DNA from: Girardinichthys multiradiatus
Lineage: Eukaryota > Chordata > Actinopteri > Cyprinodontiformes > Goodeidae
Reading direction: 5' to 3'
Length of the DNA: 64,000 nt
Assembly: GCF_021462225.1 (NCBI RefSeq)
Contig: NC_061797.1
Location: forward strand, 2,783,001-2,847,000
Shown: one piece after another, positions 33,101-43,674 of the stretch
How positions within the stretch are numbered: the first letter of the stretch is position 1
Layout of the letters: every line of letters begins with the position of its first letter
Translations under genes and position numbers: made by a program
The notes under the pieces: generated by a model
The model's database searches: none
What the model was told of the DNA's origin: nothing
What the model saw: only the letters and a program-made list of their open reading frames with translations

Positions 33101-33147
33101 GGAGAGAGCGAAGCTCCGAGGCTGTCATTGTCGGCGCCATCTTGGTT

Positions 33148-34421
33148 GATCATGACTGATCAATTAGTCAATTGATCAATTATGACTGGTATTACATTTT
33201 TCAATACGTTTTTTTTGGTAGAAACTGAGATTTAACAACAAATTCTCTTTGTTATGACTGTTAAAATTTTTGCCTAGCTTTAACAAAAGAAGAGAATTTG
33301 CGTTAGAACTACAGCATAATAAAAAGAATGATACATACCCAGATACACATAAAAATTATTTACCAATCATGAAAATATTAAAATAAAATCACCCATTACT
33401 ACTGTTTTTAAAAAGACAGCTAGGTCCCTACAACTAAATTTATGTACAATTCTGTAACTACTACAACAAATTCTTTTTACAGATAAGACTTTTAAATTTG
33501 TAAGGCACAAAATCAGTTAACCCTCCTCGAGCAGAATAATGGGTGAATATGACTTACAAATGAAACATAATTGATCAAATACTTTAGAACCTTGTTAGTG
33601 ACTATTTTAAAATGAGCAGCATGTGCGTGGTTGTAATTTGATAATAATTCTAATTTGTTTTGAGTTGTCTATAATTTATTTTTTAAAACCTGAAAAGGCA
33701 GGCATACCAAGAAATAGCATCATGGCCGAAGTGGCTGTGCACCAGTGCTCCAGGAAGAATACAGTGTCGATTCTTCCAAGAAAAATGCTTTCCTAGCTAG
33801 GAATTTAGTTATTTGATTTCATTTCTATTTTGGTTTGTTAGTGCATTTAGAGCTATCTCTTCACCAGTCAAACATACTACCAAGGTATTTTGCTTTCTCT
33901 GTGGTTGTAAATATACACTCTCCTGTTTTAAGTGTAAAATCTGACGATTTGGCTAACCTAATTATGCTGCTAGAAATAATAACTCTGGTCTTACCCAAGC
34001 CAGGGACAGCCTATTTGGAACCAACCAAACATGTGATTTTCTGTAATTCTTTGCCCAGTGTCCGAGCTACCGGTCAGATGCCTCGGAGCTCCACCGGTAC
34101 TTGGACCCCGGAGACAGTCACCACTCTATCTAAAGACTCTTAAAGGAACGACTCTCAACCAGTTTCTAACTTTTAGCTCCTTTTAATCTAAATTAAGGCA
34201 GAGGAATGATTACAGAGATCAGTGCTGAGGCTCCCGTCTCGGACAGTCGCAGTCTGTTGGAGCATGACGAAGAGCCTCAATAGAAGGTCACATGTAGTTT
34301 TATATCTGGCACTCCAATGCAATGGATGTGCACTCCCTCAGTGATTATCAGTAGACTATGTGTCACCATTGTGGTGTCTGTCTGTTAGATTGTGTAGTAG
34401 CAGGTGTCCATCCTTAATCTA
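33148..34421. other. intron 1 sequence with a LINE scrap
   Basis: Mostly unassigned. At about 34000-33830 the minus strand reads TRVIISSSIIRLAKSSDFTLKTG and TEKAKYLGSMFDW, resembling the LINE segment between RT motifs C and E. Nothing else is supported. Confidence 0.4.
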
Positions 34422-35633
34422 CAGGGGTTGGACAATGAAACTGAAACACCTGGTTTTAGACCACAATAATTTATTAGTATGGTGTAGGGCCTCCTTTTGT
34501 GGCCAATACAGCATCAATTCGTCTTGGGAATGGTCAGAGGGATTTTAAGCCATTCTTCTTGCAGGATAGTGGCCAGGTCATTACGTGATAATGGTGGAGG
34601 AAAACATTTCCTGACTCGCCTAGGTCTGGTGACTGTGCAGGCCATGGGAGATGTTCAACTTCACTTTCATGTTCATCAAACCAATCTTTCACCAGTCTTG
34701 CTGTGTGTATTGGTGCATTGTTATCCTGATACATGGCACCGCCTTCAGGATACACTGTTTGAACCATTGGATGCACATGGTCCTCAAGAATGGTTCGGTA
34801 GTCCTTGGCAGTGACGCGTCCATCTAGCACAAGTATTGGGCCAAGGGAATGCCATGATATGGCAGCCCAAACCATCACTGATCCACCTCCATGCTTCACG
34901 CTGGGCATGCAACAGTCTGGGTGGTACGGTTCTTTGGGGCTTCTCCATACCGTAACTCTCCCGGATGTGGGGAAAATAGTAAAGGTGGACTCATCAGAGA
35001 ACAATACATGTTTCACATTGTCCACAGCTCAAGATTTGCGCTCCTTGCACCATTGAAACCGACGTTTGTCATTGGCATGAGTGACCAAAGGTTTGGCTTT
35101 AGCAGCCCGCCGTGTATATTGACCCTGTGGAGCTCCCGACAGACAGTTCTGGTGGAAACAGGAGAGTTGAGGTTCACATTTAATTCTACCGTGATTTGGG
35201 AAGCCGTAGTTTTATGTTTTTTGGATACAATCCGGGTTAGCACCCGAACATCCCTTTCAGACAGCTTCCTCTTGCGTCCACAGTTAATCCTGTTGGATGT
35301 GGTTCGTCCTTCTTGGTGGTATGCTGACATTACTCTGGATACTGTGGCTCTTGATACATCACAAAGACTTGCTGTCTTTATCACAGATGAGCCAGCAAGA
35401 CGTGCACCAACAATTTGTCATCTTTTGAACTCTGGTATGTCACCCATAATGTTGTGTGCATTTCAGTATTTTGAGCAAAACTGTGCTCTTACCCTGCTAA
35501 TTGGACCTTCACACTCTGCTCTTACTGGTGCAATGTGCAATCAATGAAGACTGGCTACCAGGCTGGTCCAATGTAGCCATGAAACCTCCCACACTAAAAT
35601 GACAGGTGTTTCAGTTTCCTTGTCCAACCCCTG
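34422..35633 (-). mobile_element. Tc1 element, family with CAGGGGTTGGACAATG ends, non-functional
   Basis: 1,212 bp flanked by TA (34420-34421, 35634-35635) with inverted ends CAGGGGTTGGACAATGAAACTGAAACACCTG. It encodes one transposase on the minus strand, broken into two frames. Confidence 0.9.
34534..35384 (-). pseudogene. Tc1 transposase pseudogene
   Basis: The N-terminal frame 35384-35013 has a helix-turn-helix (SLCDVSRATVSRVMSAYH) and a GRKRKLSERD basic region. The second frame 35025-34534 has VLFSDESTF (first catalytic D) and YQDNNAPIHTA (second D), then WPAQSPDLG, where a deletion removes the block that carries the final E of the DDE triad. The enzyme would cut and paste the element at TA; with the frameshift and the lost E it cannot. 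Confidence 0.88.
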
Positions 35634-35635
35634 TA

Positions 35636-36079
35636 AGTGTGCTGTAGTTTTCTAATCAAACCAGTTATATCAGCTGCTCCACTATCAAACCCAGTGCCCC
35701 AGCCTCAGGTCATTTATGACGAACCTTGGGCCATTTATCCTTGTACTGTATGTCTATGAGCATTCTAATCCTATTTTAACAAAAGGGAAACATTAGAACT
35801 TATACTCTATATCACTATGGTATATATGGGAAAAACAGCTATGAGCATATTAATAAAGGTTATTCCTAACACCAGCATGTCTTCTACCACTGATATGAAC
35901 AGAAGTAAATTATTTTCCCAATTCTGTTTAAATTTAATGTTAACTGAGAGAATAAGCCTTTCACTTTAGTAGTCCTCATTGTATAATGGATGTGTAACGA
36001 TCTAAAGGTCATAACCACCTTCTGTACTTGATAGCTCACACGTTTAAGAGCTTTGTCAAACTGGTTTTGTAGCTTTGGT
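35636..36079. other. intron 1, no feature
   Basis: No gene or repeat is supported. Confidence 0.35.
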
Positions 36080-36470
36080 CACTGGCCATTTTATTAGGTA
36101 CACCTCTTCAATTGCTTGTTAACACTGCAGAATCTACATCTCACATGGCATCAACAAATCACATTTAAGCATCTATTAGACACGGTGAAGCCGACTTGCT
36201 CTTTGAACGTGGCATGATTGACATGCATTGATCCCTCCTGCCTTGTTTGAACAGCTGGTGGTGGTTTCGGGACACGTGTCTTGGCACATCTTTGGCCTCT
36301 TGGTACCACGGAGCAACATATTTTTCTATTGTGGAATTTTGGTGAGCAATACTGTCCAAATGCAATAGTTGATTCAAGTTTCGTGATAGCACAGGAATTG
36401 GTCTTTCAGCATAGCTTTCTACCAACCAGTGCACTGTCCATATGTAGATATTATAGAATGTATGCAACAC
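36080..36470. mobile_element. Tc1-like fragment, short and decayed
   Basis: Begins CTGGCCATTTTATTAGGTACACCTCTTCAATTGCTTGTTAACAC, a sequence typical of the ends of a common fish DNA transposon. Decayed coding-like sequence follows. The far end is not clear. Confidence 0.5.
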
Positions 36471-36504
36471 TGCAGTGAATCTATTCTATACAAATATCCA
36501 TTCT

Positions 36505-36745
36505 CAGTATGGGCAGTTTAATGGGCAGGTTGTGGGTTCCATTCCAGCTTCCTCCTGCCATATGTCGATGTGCCCCTGGGCAAGGCACTTAACCTCAAGT
36601 TGCCTACCGATCTGCGTATCGGTGTATGAATGTGTGAGCGTTAGTGAGTGCGATTGGGTGAATGTGGCTCTAGTGTAAAACGCTTTGAGCGGTCTGTATG
36701 ACTGCAAAAGCGCTATATAAGTTCAGTCCATTTACCATTTACCAT
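36505..36745 (+). repeat. tRNA-like SINE, second family
   Basis: Contains GGTTGTGGGTTCCATTCC (box B-like), CCCTGGGCAAGGCACTTAACC, and a 3' body GTGAGTGCGATTGGGTGAATGTGGC...AAAGCGCTATATAAGTTCAGTCCATTTACCATTTACCATTT. The 3' body is shared with 21115-21240. The terminal TTTACCATT repeats form the tail. Confidence 0.75.
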
Positions 36746-39700
36746 TTAATTATTAAATCTTAATATTACCTTGGTTGATGACACAAGTGATGCAATAAAC
36801 AATAGAATTAACATAACTTGATTTTTTTTGTGTGCGTTATTAAAAATAGTCACGGTTTGAAATTAGCACTCAACCAAGTCATTGTCAAACGTTTTCTATT
36901 TCACCCATTCTGTTGTAGATTTACTGTTCTGCCTGGGTATACTGTTTTATTACCCAGTTTGAGCCAAACTCTTAACCGTCAAACAGATGTACTCACAATC
37001 ACCAGATTCCCCCCCTCCAAACTTTAATATGCAGAGCAGTTTGTGGCTGATTAAATGGGGCAAATAAAACTTTAGGTGGTCAGAAAAGATACTGTACCTT
37101 TTTGGTATTACTTTATTTTCTCAAAATATTAGCTACATATTCATGAACATATTTTAAACTACTCATAATATGATGTTAACAAATGATGCACACATTTTAT
37201 AATGCATAATGTTTGATGCTTCTTCCAAAAGCGAGTCATGGAATACCTTACAAAATAATGTATTACAACTGGTGGCTTTGGCTAGAAAATCTCAGAGAGT
37301 AAAGTGTAGAAGACATTGAGCTATTTTCATACAAGGGGAATGAGAATCGTCTGGAGACAGGACAGTCAATTTAGTCCAGACTTTTTGTGCAGTGTCTGTT
37401 CAGCATTGAGAATATACTGAAAAGGTGTAGAATTTGTAGGATATTGTGTGGGCCCTCCTTGGCCACCAAACACAACTGACTTATCAAGGTATAGACTAAA
37501 TGTCTGCCCTGATACCTGGGGCTAAGCACCTGATTTCTTTTAAGTCCTAGAAGTGTTCAGATTGGACTTCATTGCATCATCACATGGATGATTGTACTGA
37601 AATCTGGGTAATTCAAAGCTGATATAACACATAAAACTCATTCTGCTGATCCTCAAACCATTCTTACAGCCTCTTTATTATATGGCAGGGAAAATGATCT
37701 TACTGAAAGAGGACAATGGCTATTGCCACCCTAAAACTAGTCACTGGTTCACTGGTTTATTCCAAATTATTCTGGAAGGCATTATGTAAATTTATTAAAT
37801 GGATATAAAACTGTATTAGTATCTTAACATTGCCTATTTTACTGTTGCACCATTTGATGTGTGTGCATAATGGAGCTTCCTGTGCTCAGCATAAATCAAA
37901 CATTGAGAACAGACAGTTGGACCGAAGTCTTGCAAAAATCGAACTCTAGTTGTTTTTTTATACATAATTTTCTTGTGAATTTTGGTGTTTCACCACCTTT
38001 GTAGGTACTTGTAAAACCATGCTTTTTATTTGGGTGTTGTGCTCTATTAAGTGTTTGCAAGATTCTCAGCATAAATAAACTGGTACTGGTTTATCCTATT
38101 TGCACTTAGAATGAAGGACGTAAAATAAACCGGAATTTCCAAAGGAAGGTGACATTCTGTCTTGGAAATTATATATTCCACACTAACCCAGATCTAAAAA
38201 TCCTAAGTAGCTGCCACAAATATAAAGGCTTGTTATGGCTAATTGGTAAAGTTGTGCTGAACATATTTGTTTCAGGAAGAAATAACAGATCAATCAGTGT
38301 TCTTGTCTTGTATCAATTAGAAACATACTTTGTTACCTATATCGTTTACCCTTTTCAGCACACAGCACAGATTTTTACTGGCCAATGTTTGCTTTGGGCT
38401 TTACTGTAAGGAGTAAGCTACAGTCTGTTGATAAAGTCACAAATTAACACTGGTATAATTACAATAATAAATAAATATAAACTAAAACATGACATGAAAT
38501 CTATACATGAAGGGTTTGTTTTACAGTTAGGAAGAAGCAGTTCCTACTATTATCAGTTCAGTATCTGAGCAGAAAGAGGATCTATCGATGTCCGTAGTGA
38601 TAACTGTTCCCTGGTAGTTTGTGAGTGTTTCTACCCTTCCTGTTTGAAGTTTGAAGCTAATGGTGACTGTAAGTGTGCTATGTTTTTTATAAGATTGAAG
38701 TTAATTTGAGTTGGACTGTAGAGGCCCCGAGAGTTAAACCAACCCTGAATTAGAGTTGGATGATCTCGGGTGGGAAACTCCTCATATTTCTTTTCTGTAC
38801 TAAACAGTTTTCATCATTATCACAATATATTAACATTCCAGTTTCTAAGCTAGCATCGTTTGTAATACAAACTAAAGCAACAAATTAATTTAATCATTAT
38901 TAATAATTGCTTAGACTTACTTCAAAAACTGCGATAAACTAAACACAGTTCCCTTAAACATGGGGCATTGTGGTTTATATTTTGCTGGCATAGGTGTATA
39001 TGTCTGTAAACAATAGTACTGTGACAAAATGTTTGATTTGTACTGACAATAAAGAAGTATTGTAATTGTATCGTATAAGTAAAATCAAATGGACCTTTAG
39101 TATTTTACATTTACAAGGAAATATATACATTTAATAAATAAAAGGGCAATCCTACAAAGAAAAATACCTTTACTACTGAAATATGTCAACGTGCAGAAAT
39201 TAAAACAGTTTTAAGGGTAAACTGGTGGCAGGGAGTTGGAGGTAACGTTCCACAACTGAAGATTGAAGAGGATTGAAAGGTCCAGAATGTCATCAGTATC
39301 AGTTTCATCATATTTGTCCTTCATGTAGTGGATGACTTGTGAGTTATCCTTTAATTTCAAGATCTTCTTAGTGAGCAGGTGGAACATATGTCAGTGCATC
39401 TGTAAATTTAACCAGTGGATTATTTTTTTTTGAGTAACTGATCAGAACAGCAGATTTAATTTGAGGGAAATTATGTAATTAAAGAGAAAAAAACAAAGTT
39501 ATGTGTAAATTGAGTAAAGAGTAAAAATATAAAAAAATCCTTATAAAACAACAAATTCAGGCAGAATAAACACACATTTCCAAATGTAATTTTGTGTACA
39601 ACACAACACTTCTGAAACCAATACTTGCAGTAGGTAAAATAGGGAATGTTAGAACAGACAATATGTTCCGTTTACTGTAAATTCACTTTCAAATGGCTCA

Positions 39701-39884
39701 GCTGATGAGTCCATCGTCGTCTGATGAATTCCGGGTTAAAACTGTTATTCAGGACCTTGAGGTGAAAAGAGTAGCCAGAAACTGTACTCATGTTAGAGTA
39801 ACGTTACTTCATATTATTTCTCAAGTACAAGTAGAAACGTACGATGGAGTAAATCTATTGCAAGAAGTAATTTTTTTTATTTTA
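36746..39884. other. long AT-rich intron stretch without recognised feature
   Basis: About 3.1 kb in which no exon, transposon end or RNA gene could be supported. Reading frames are all short. Confidence 0.4.
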
Positions 39885-40060
39885 TTATTTTTTAGCTTTT
39901 TTGCAGCACTAGTGGCCTTTATTTTATCATTTCTTGACAGTAAACAGATAGGAAATGGTGGAAAGAGTGGGGGAACAGTGTGCTGAAAACGTCGCAGGGG
40001 CTGGGATTCGATCCTGCAACAGCCTGCGTCCAGAACTACCAAGCAGAATGAAAGAATAAG
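39885..40060 (-). repeat. tRNA-derived SINE, copy 2
   Basis: The plus strand reads GCAGCACTAGTGGCCTTTATTTTATCATTTCTTGACAGTAAACAG and later GGGATTCGATCCTGCAAC (complement of box B). The body order is the same as in the SINE at 20505-20715 and more diverged. A T-rich run lies at its 3' side. Confidence 0.72.
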
Positions 40061-40439
40061 GAAGACTAATAGGCTATGTACAATATAAACAAGTAAATCA
40101 AAGGTGGTTGAAAACCATGACCGAAAGAGTGATGCAACATTACCATGCAAAGTTTATGTTTGAGAACCAAGGATTATCTTGAAGAATCTGGAAATGAAGT
40201 TAAGTTAGTCTTGGAACTAACTTAGGCAATGATTGGTATATCTTCAAACAACCATTCACAATGCAAGATCGGATAAAACATTATTTTAATAAAATAATAT
40301 TTTAAAGAAGATTAGCTGCCTTTATTTATTAAAATAATATTTAAAAAAATATTAAGGAAATAGTAAAATAATATTTAAGGAAATATTATTTTTAATAATA
40401 ACAAAATCTTTCTGGATAAATGGGTCTTAATGGTGTTTA

Positions 40440-40930
40440 CTTAGTTATCAAGTTCTGCTGGGCCGGCTGAACTGCACGTTACTGCTGTAACAACGGTGAT
40501 GCTGTCTCGTTGTCCTTCCTTCAGACCGGGAAAAACTGTTCCACTCTGCATTGTAGAGACGAGGTCTCTGCTGGGAACTCTCTGGAACGCAGTTTGGTTC
40601 TGTAGACCTCAGAAACAAAAGTCAAGCCACGCTTGTACCTTAATTACCCCGTTCATGAATAAATACCAGATACACAAATAGCAGTTCACTCCTACTTGAC
40701 TTAGTCCATATGATCGCCTTATCGTATGACACTCTTGGATCCAGTTTGAAAAGTTATGTCTGTTTGCCAGCAAAGAGACATTACCGCGCTGTGTCCCTCC
40801 GTCCAGTTCCACTGGGGACCTGCGTGGAAGAGGTCAGTTTGTTTGGAACGCAGAGTTTTTATTCAAACAGTGACGTCACGGGAAGTCCGCTGTTACTCCC
40901 TTCTTGTTCCTGGCTGTGCTGGAAGTAGGT
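40440..40930 (+). promoter_or_regulatory. possible second promoter and untranslated exon before exon 2
   Basis: A less AT-rich stretch with a full CRE, TGACGTCA at 40871-40878, and a donor-like GGAA|GTAGGT at about 40924. It lies about 420 bp before exon 2, where two tandem ATGs (41410 and 41413) could start a shorter isoform. This is an inference from motifs and spacing. Confidence 0.4.
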
Positions 40931-41344
40931 TAGTGTGATTTATTTTCAAAATTACAGAAAAGTTCTTACTGGGCTTTAATGTTGTAGCCCATGGCTGGGG
41001 TCCCAACACTAGTTACTATCCATCTCTGACCATTACTATTCTGAACACATTTTTCAGATTAATCTGTTTAATAGTTCAGTCTTTAAACGGTAGAGAAAGA
41101 ACTTCTTTATGACTTATAGTTGTATTTATCCTTGTGAGTCATCTGATTTACAGATCCAAGAGTTCTTCAACTGAAAATGTTCAAAACAGCATATCCATGT
41201 ATATTTAGATTTGCGGAGGACTTTTTCAGTGTTAAACTGCTGAAGATGGGCAGCAGTGGTTTGATTGTTTAAACATTGATAAATGGCTGTTTCCTGCACC
41301 TGCAGATTATTTTTTTTAAATTCATCTGTTTGTCTTTTCGTTAG

Positions 41345-41505
41345 GTTCACCACCCATCTCCTCTTGTGAGCACAGAAAAAGCTTACACCAGGAGGAGGAA
41401 GAAGTCACAATGATGAGGAGGAGTGAGAACTACCTACTAGTCCCTGCCGAGGACAAAAACTTGGGCAGGGACTTCAACGAAACAGCCAGGAACAATGAGT
41501 CAATG
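41345..41505 (+). CDS. candidate host gene, coding exon 2
   Basis: Bounded by a pyrimidine-rich acceptor (TTTGTCTTTTCGTTAG) and a strong donor (CAATG|GTAAGATA). In the frame set by exon 1 (one base carried over) all 54 codons are open: a serine/proline start SPPISSCEHRKS, the acidic EEEEVT, then MMRRSENYLLVPAEDKNLGR and FNETARNNESM. It ends in phase 0. The MM pair has a usable start context (ACAATGA). The charged, non-repetitive composition is unlike the surrounding transposons. The family is not recognised. The next exon is not in the window, or was not found. Confidence 0.65.
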
Positions 41506-43674
41506 GTAAGATACTTCAGGAATTTTCTAGGCTAGGGGTTTAACTGTGTAGGGTTTCAGAATCCCCCAGGGAGGCTAAGAGATGTAAATCTGTGGGAGGT
41601 CCATGTTTTTATTCAAATTATTACCAAGTTAGGACTGTGTGTAGCACTGCAGGTGTTAAGTTTCATCAGATGTGGTAAATTGATTTCTTTCTACACTGAT
41701 GGACTTAAGAGGGTGTGAGAGAGCAAAAGCAAGTGTAATTTTAATTCATGTCAAATTCTTCTTGCACACATTGCTGTGCAAATATAACAGCCAAAGTGCA
41801 CCAGATTTGTTTCTCTAATATTTGGGATTGGTTGTAAACATTTGTTCCACTGATATTAATACAAAACCTGTCTGTGGTATAATGTGACTATGTAATTGGC
41901 CTACCATGAGCTCAGTGTTTAAGGCACCATTTCAATGTTGTTTATTGCTAATTTTGCTCACTGGTGGAAACTACCAATTATGTTGCTGGGAATAGTACCT
42001 TCACTGGCTTCAGGCTTAATGGGAAGTTTTGTTTCCAGCTGTAAACCTGCTTAACCGAAATGAAAGCAGCTCTCTTTTCTGATTGTGGGGTGTAGCATTT
42101 TAAAGATATTATGGTGTTGAACCTGAATGAGGAGCCTTACTGTACCAAATAAAATGGCATGTGTTACTGAGATTGTGGATTATTTAATTTGACAAAATCA
42201 CATTTGCAGCAGCTGCTTTGTAGTGATTCTAAGTTCACGATTGCAGGTTTTGATGAGTAAACTATTTAAGTGTGCCAAGTTATACCTCGTAATAAAGCCT
42301 CGACATGACATTAGTGACCTATTTAACATCTTATTGTTAACTTTTAAACAGTGGGAGAACCACAGGTATAATATGAGGCCACCTCCAATAAGAGGAAATT
42401 ATTGTTTTGTTGGTGCAGAAGTGGAGTCCAGATTGCAAATATTCACCTGACCCAGTCTCATTGTTTCAAGTTAAAATATCATGCAAGAATAAGCATTGTA
42501 TTCACGTGAAACTTCCTCTTCTTAATGCAGATTCTCATTATTCTTTCTTTTTTGTGCAAACACCAGACTCCTGATATGTTGTCAGTTTCTAAGCCCCATA
42601 AACACACAGCTGTGAGCACTACGTGACATGATTGTTTTTTAAACTGCATTGAGCATTGATGAACCCCACATTATCTTTTGTTCTAATTTATAATTACCAG
42701 AGTTCATACGGGTGCTTGAAATCCTTGAAAATGATTGAATTGTGTTCAAGGTTTTCAAGGTTTGGAAAGTGCTTGATTGCTGTATAAAGTCCTTGAAAGG
42801 GTTTCATATTCTAACTGCACAGTTTTGTAATAAAGAACACTAACAGTTTGATTAAGAACCTGAGTTGATATTTGTATGTTAAAGGCAGTTTCAATGACCG
42901 CTGGCTCGAAAACACTAGATACAAAACATGGTTAAAACGAGGACCAAATCCTCAAGTAGCTGCCTGCAACATATGCAAGAAGGACCTGCAGCTTTTCACA
43001 ATGGGACTGTTATCTACTCTACTTTAAAATGTGCAACAACCAAACATTTTATTGAAAACCCGAGTAAAGGTGGTTAGCTAATGGTTTAATTACGCAAAAC
43101 GTAGCTGTGGCTTGACAATGTTCCGTCATGCATGCTGTGCTTGTGATGGCTTTGGGGTCCTCCTGCCTATATGTCCATTTCATCTTAATATCATAACTTG
43201 CTAAATTTTAATCAGTTGCACAGTATTGTAGATTGTTGAAAGGCTCCCTTCATTCAGGGAACGCTGTGTGTGCCATGGCACACAGGGATACAGACTACTC
43301 TAACATGCTTAAAAATTGCTTAAATGTTTCTGTGGGAAAAGTGTACGAACTCTGAATTACCCAATGACAAAAAGTAGTCCCATTCTATTAAACAGTATCT
43401 TAGCCAGTTTAGCACAGTACCAGACAATCCTATCTAATTTTCCAATCTTTTTATCAGGATGTTATGATCAAATGTACTGTACGCAGCACTAAGATCCAGT
43501 ACAAGACAGTTTTTGATGGTTAAGGCTTGTGTCATTTGAAATTTCTACCAATTCAGTCTCAGTGCTTTGCAGTGGTGTGGTTGAAAGCATGCCTGGAAGG
43601 CATAACAGAGATTTTAATTAGAATTATCTTTGCCAAAATCTTAGGGTAGAAATCAGAGGATAAATGAGGGATTC
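41506..43674 (+). other. intron 2, left end
   Basis: No exon is supported. At about 42700-42800 there is a repeat of the 'TCCTTGAAA / TTTTCAAGG' kind seen in many fish genomes. 43440-43640 resembles another dispersed fish repeat, with no clear class. Confidence 0.4.
42889..43030 (+). pseudogene. BED-like zinc-finger fragment, transposon derived
   Basis: The plus strand encodes FNDRWLENTRYKTWLKRG and then VAACNICKKDLQLFTMG: an aromatic pair followed by CxxC, the start of a BED-type zinc finger as in hAT-related proteins. The histidine half and the rest are lost, and the frame stops at TAA. A small relic with moderate support. Confidence 0.5.

Larger units (their letters stand above)
30015..33147 (-). 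mobile_element. CR1/L2-like LINE, near full length
   Basis: A 3.1-kb minus-strand element. The 5' end is CAACCAAGATGGCGCCGACA at about 33150-33128. The 3' end (about 30015-30060) is AATTCCTTGTTTGTATG...GCAATAAAGCTGATTCTGATA, a typical short-repeat LINE tail without poly(A). Between them lie endonuclease and RT coding in three main frames. Frame breaks near 32600-32200 and 31291 disable it. It lies antisense to the candidate host gene. Confidence 0.85.
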
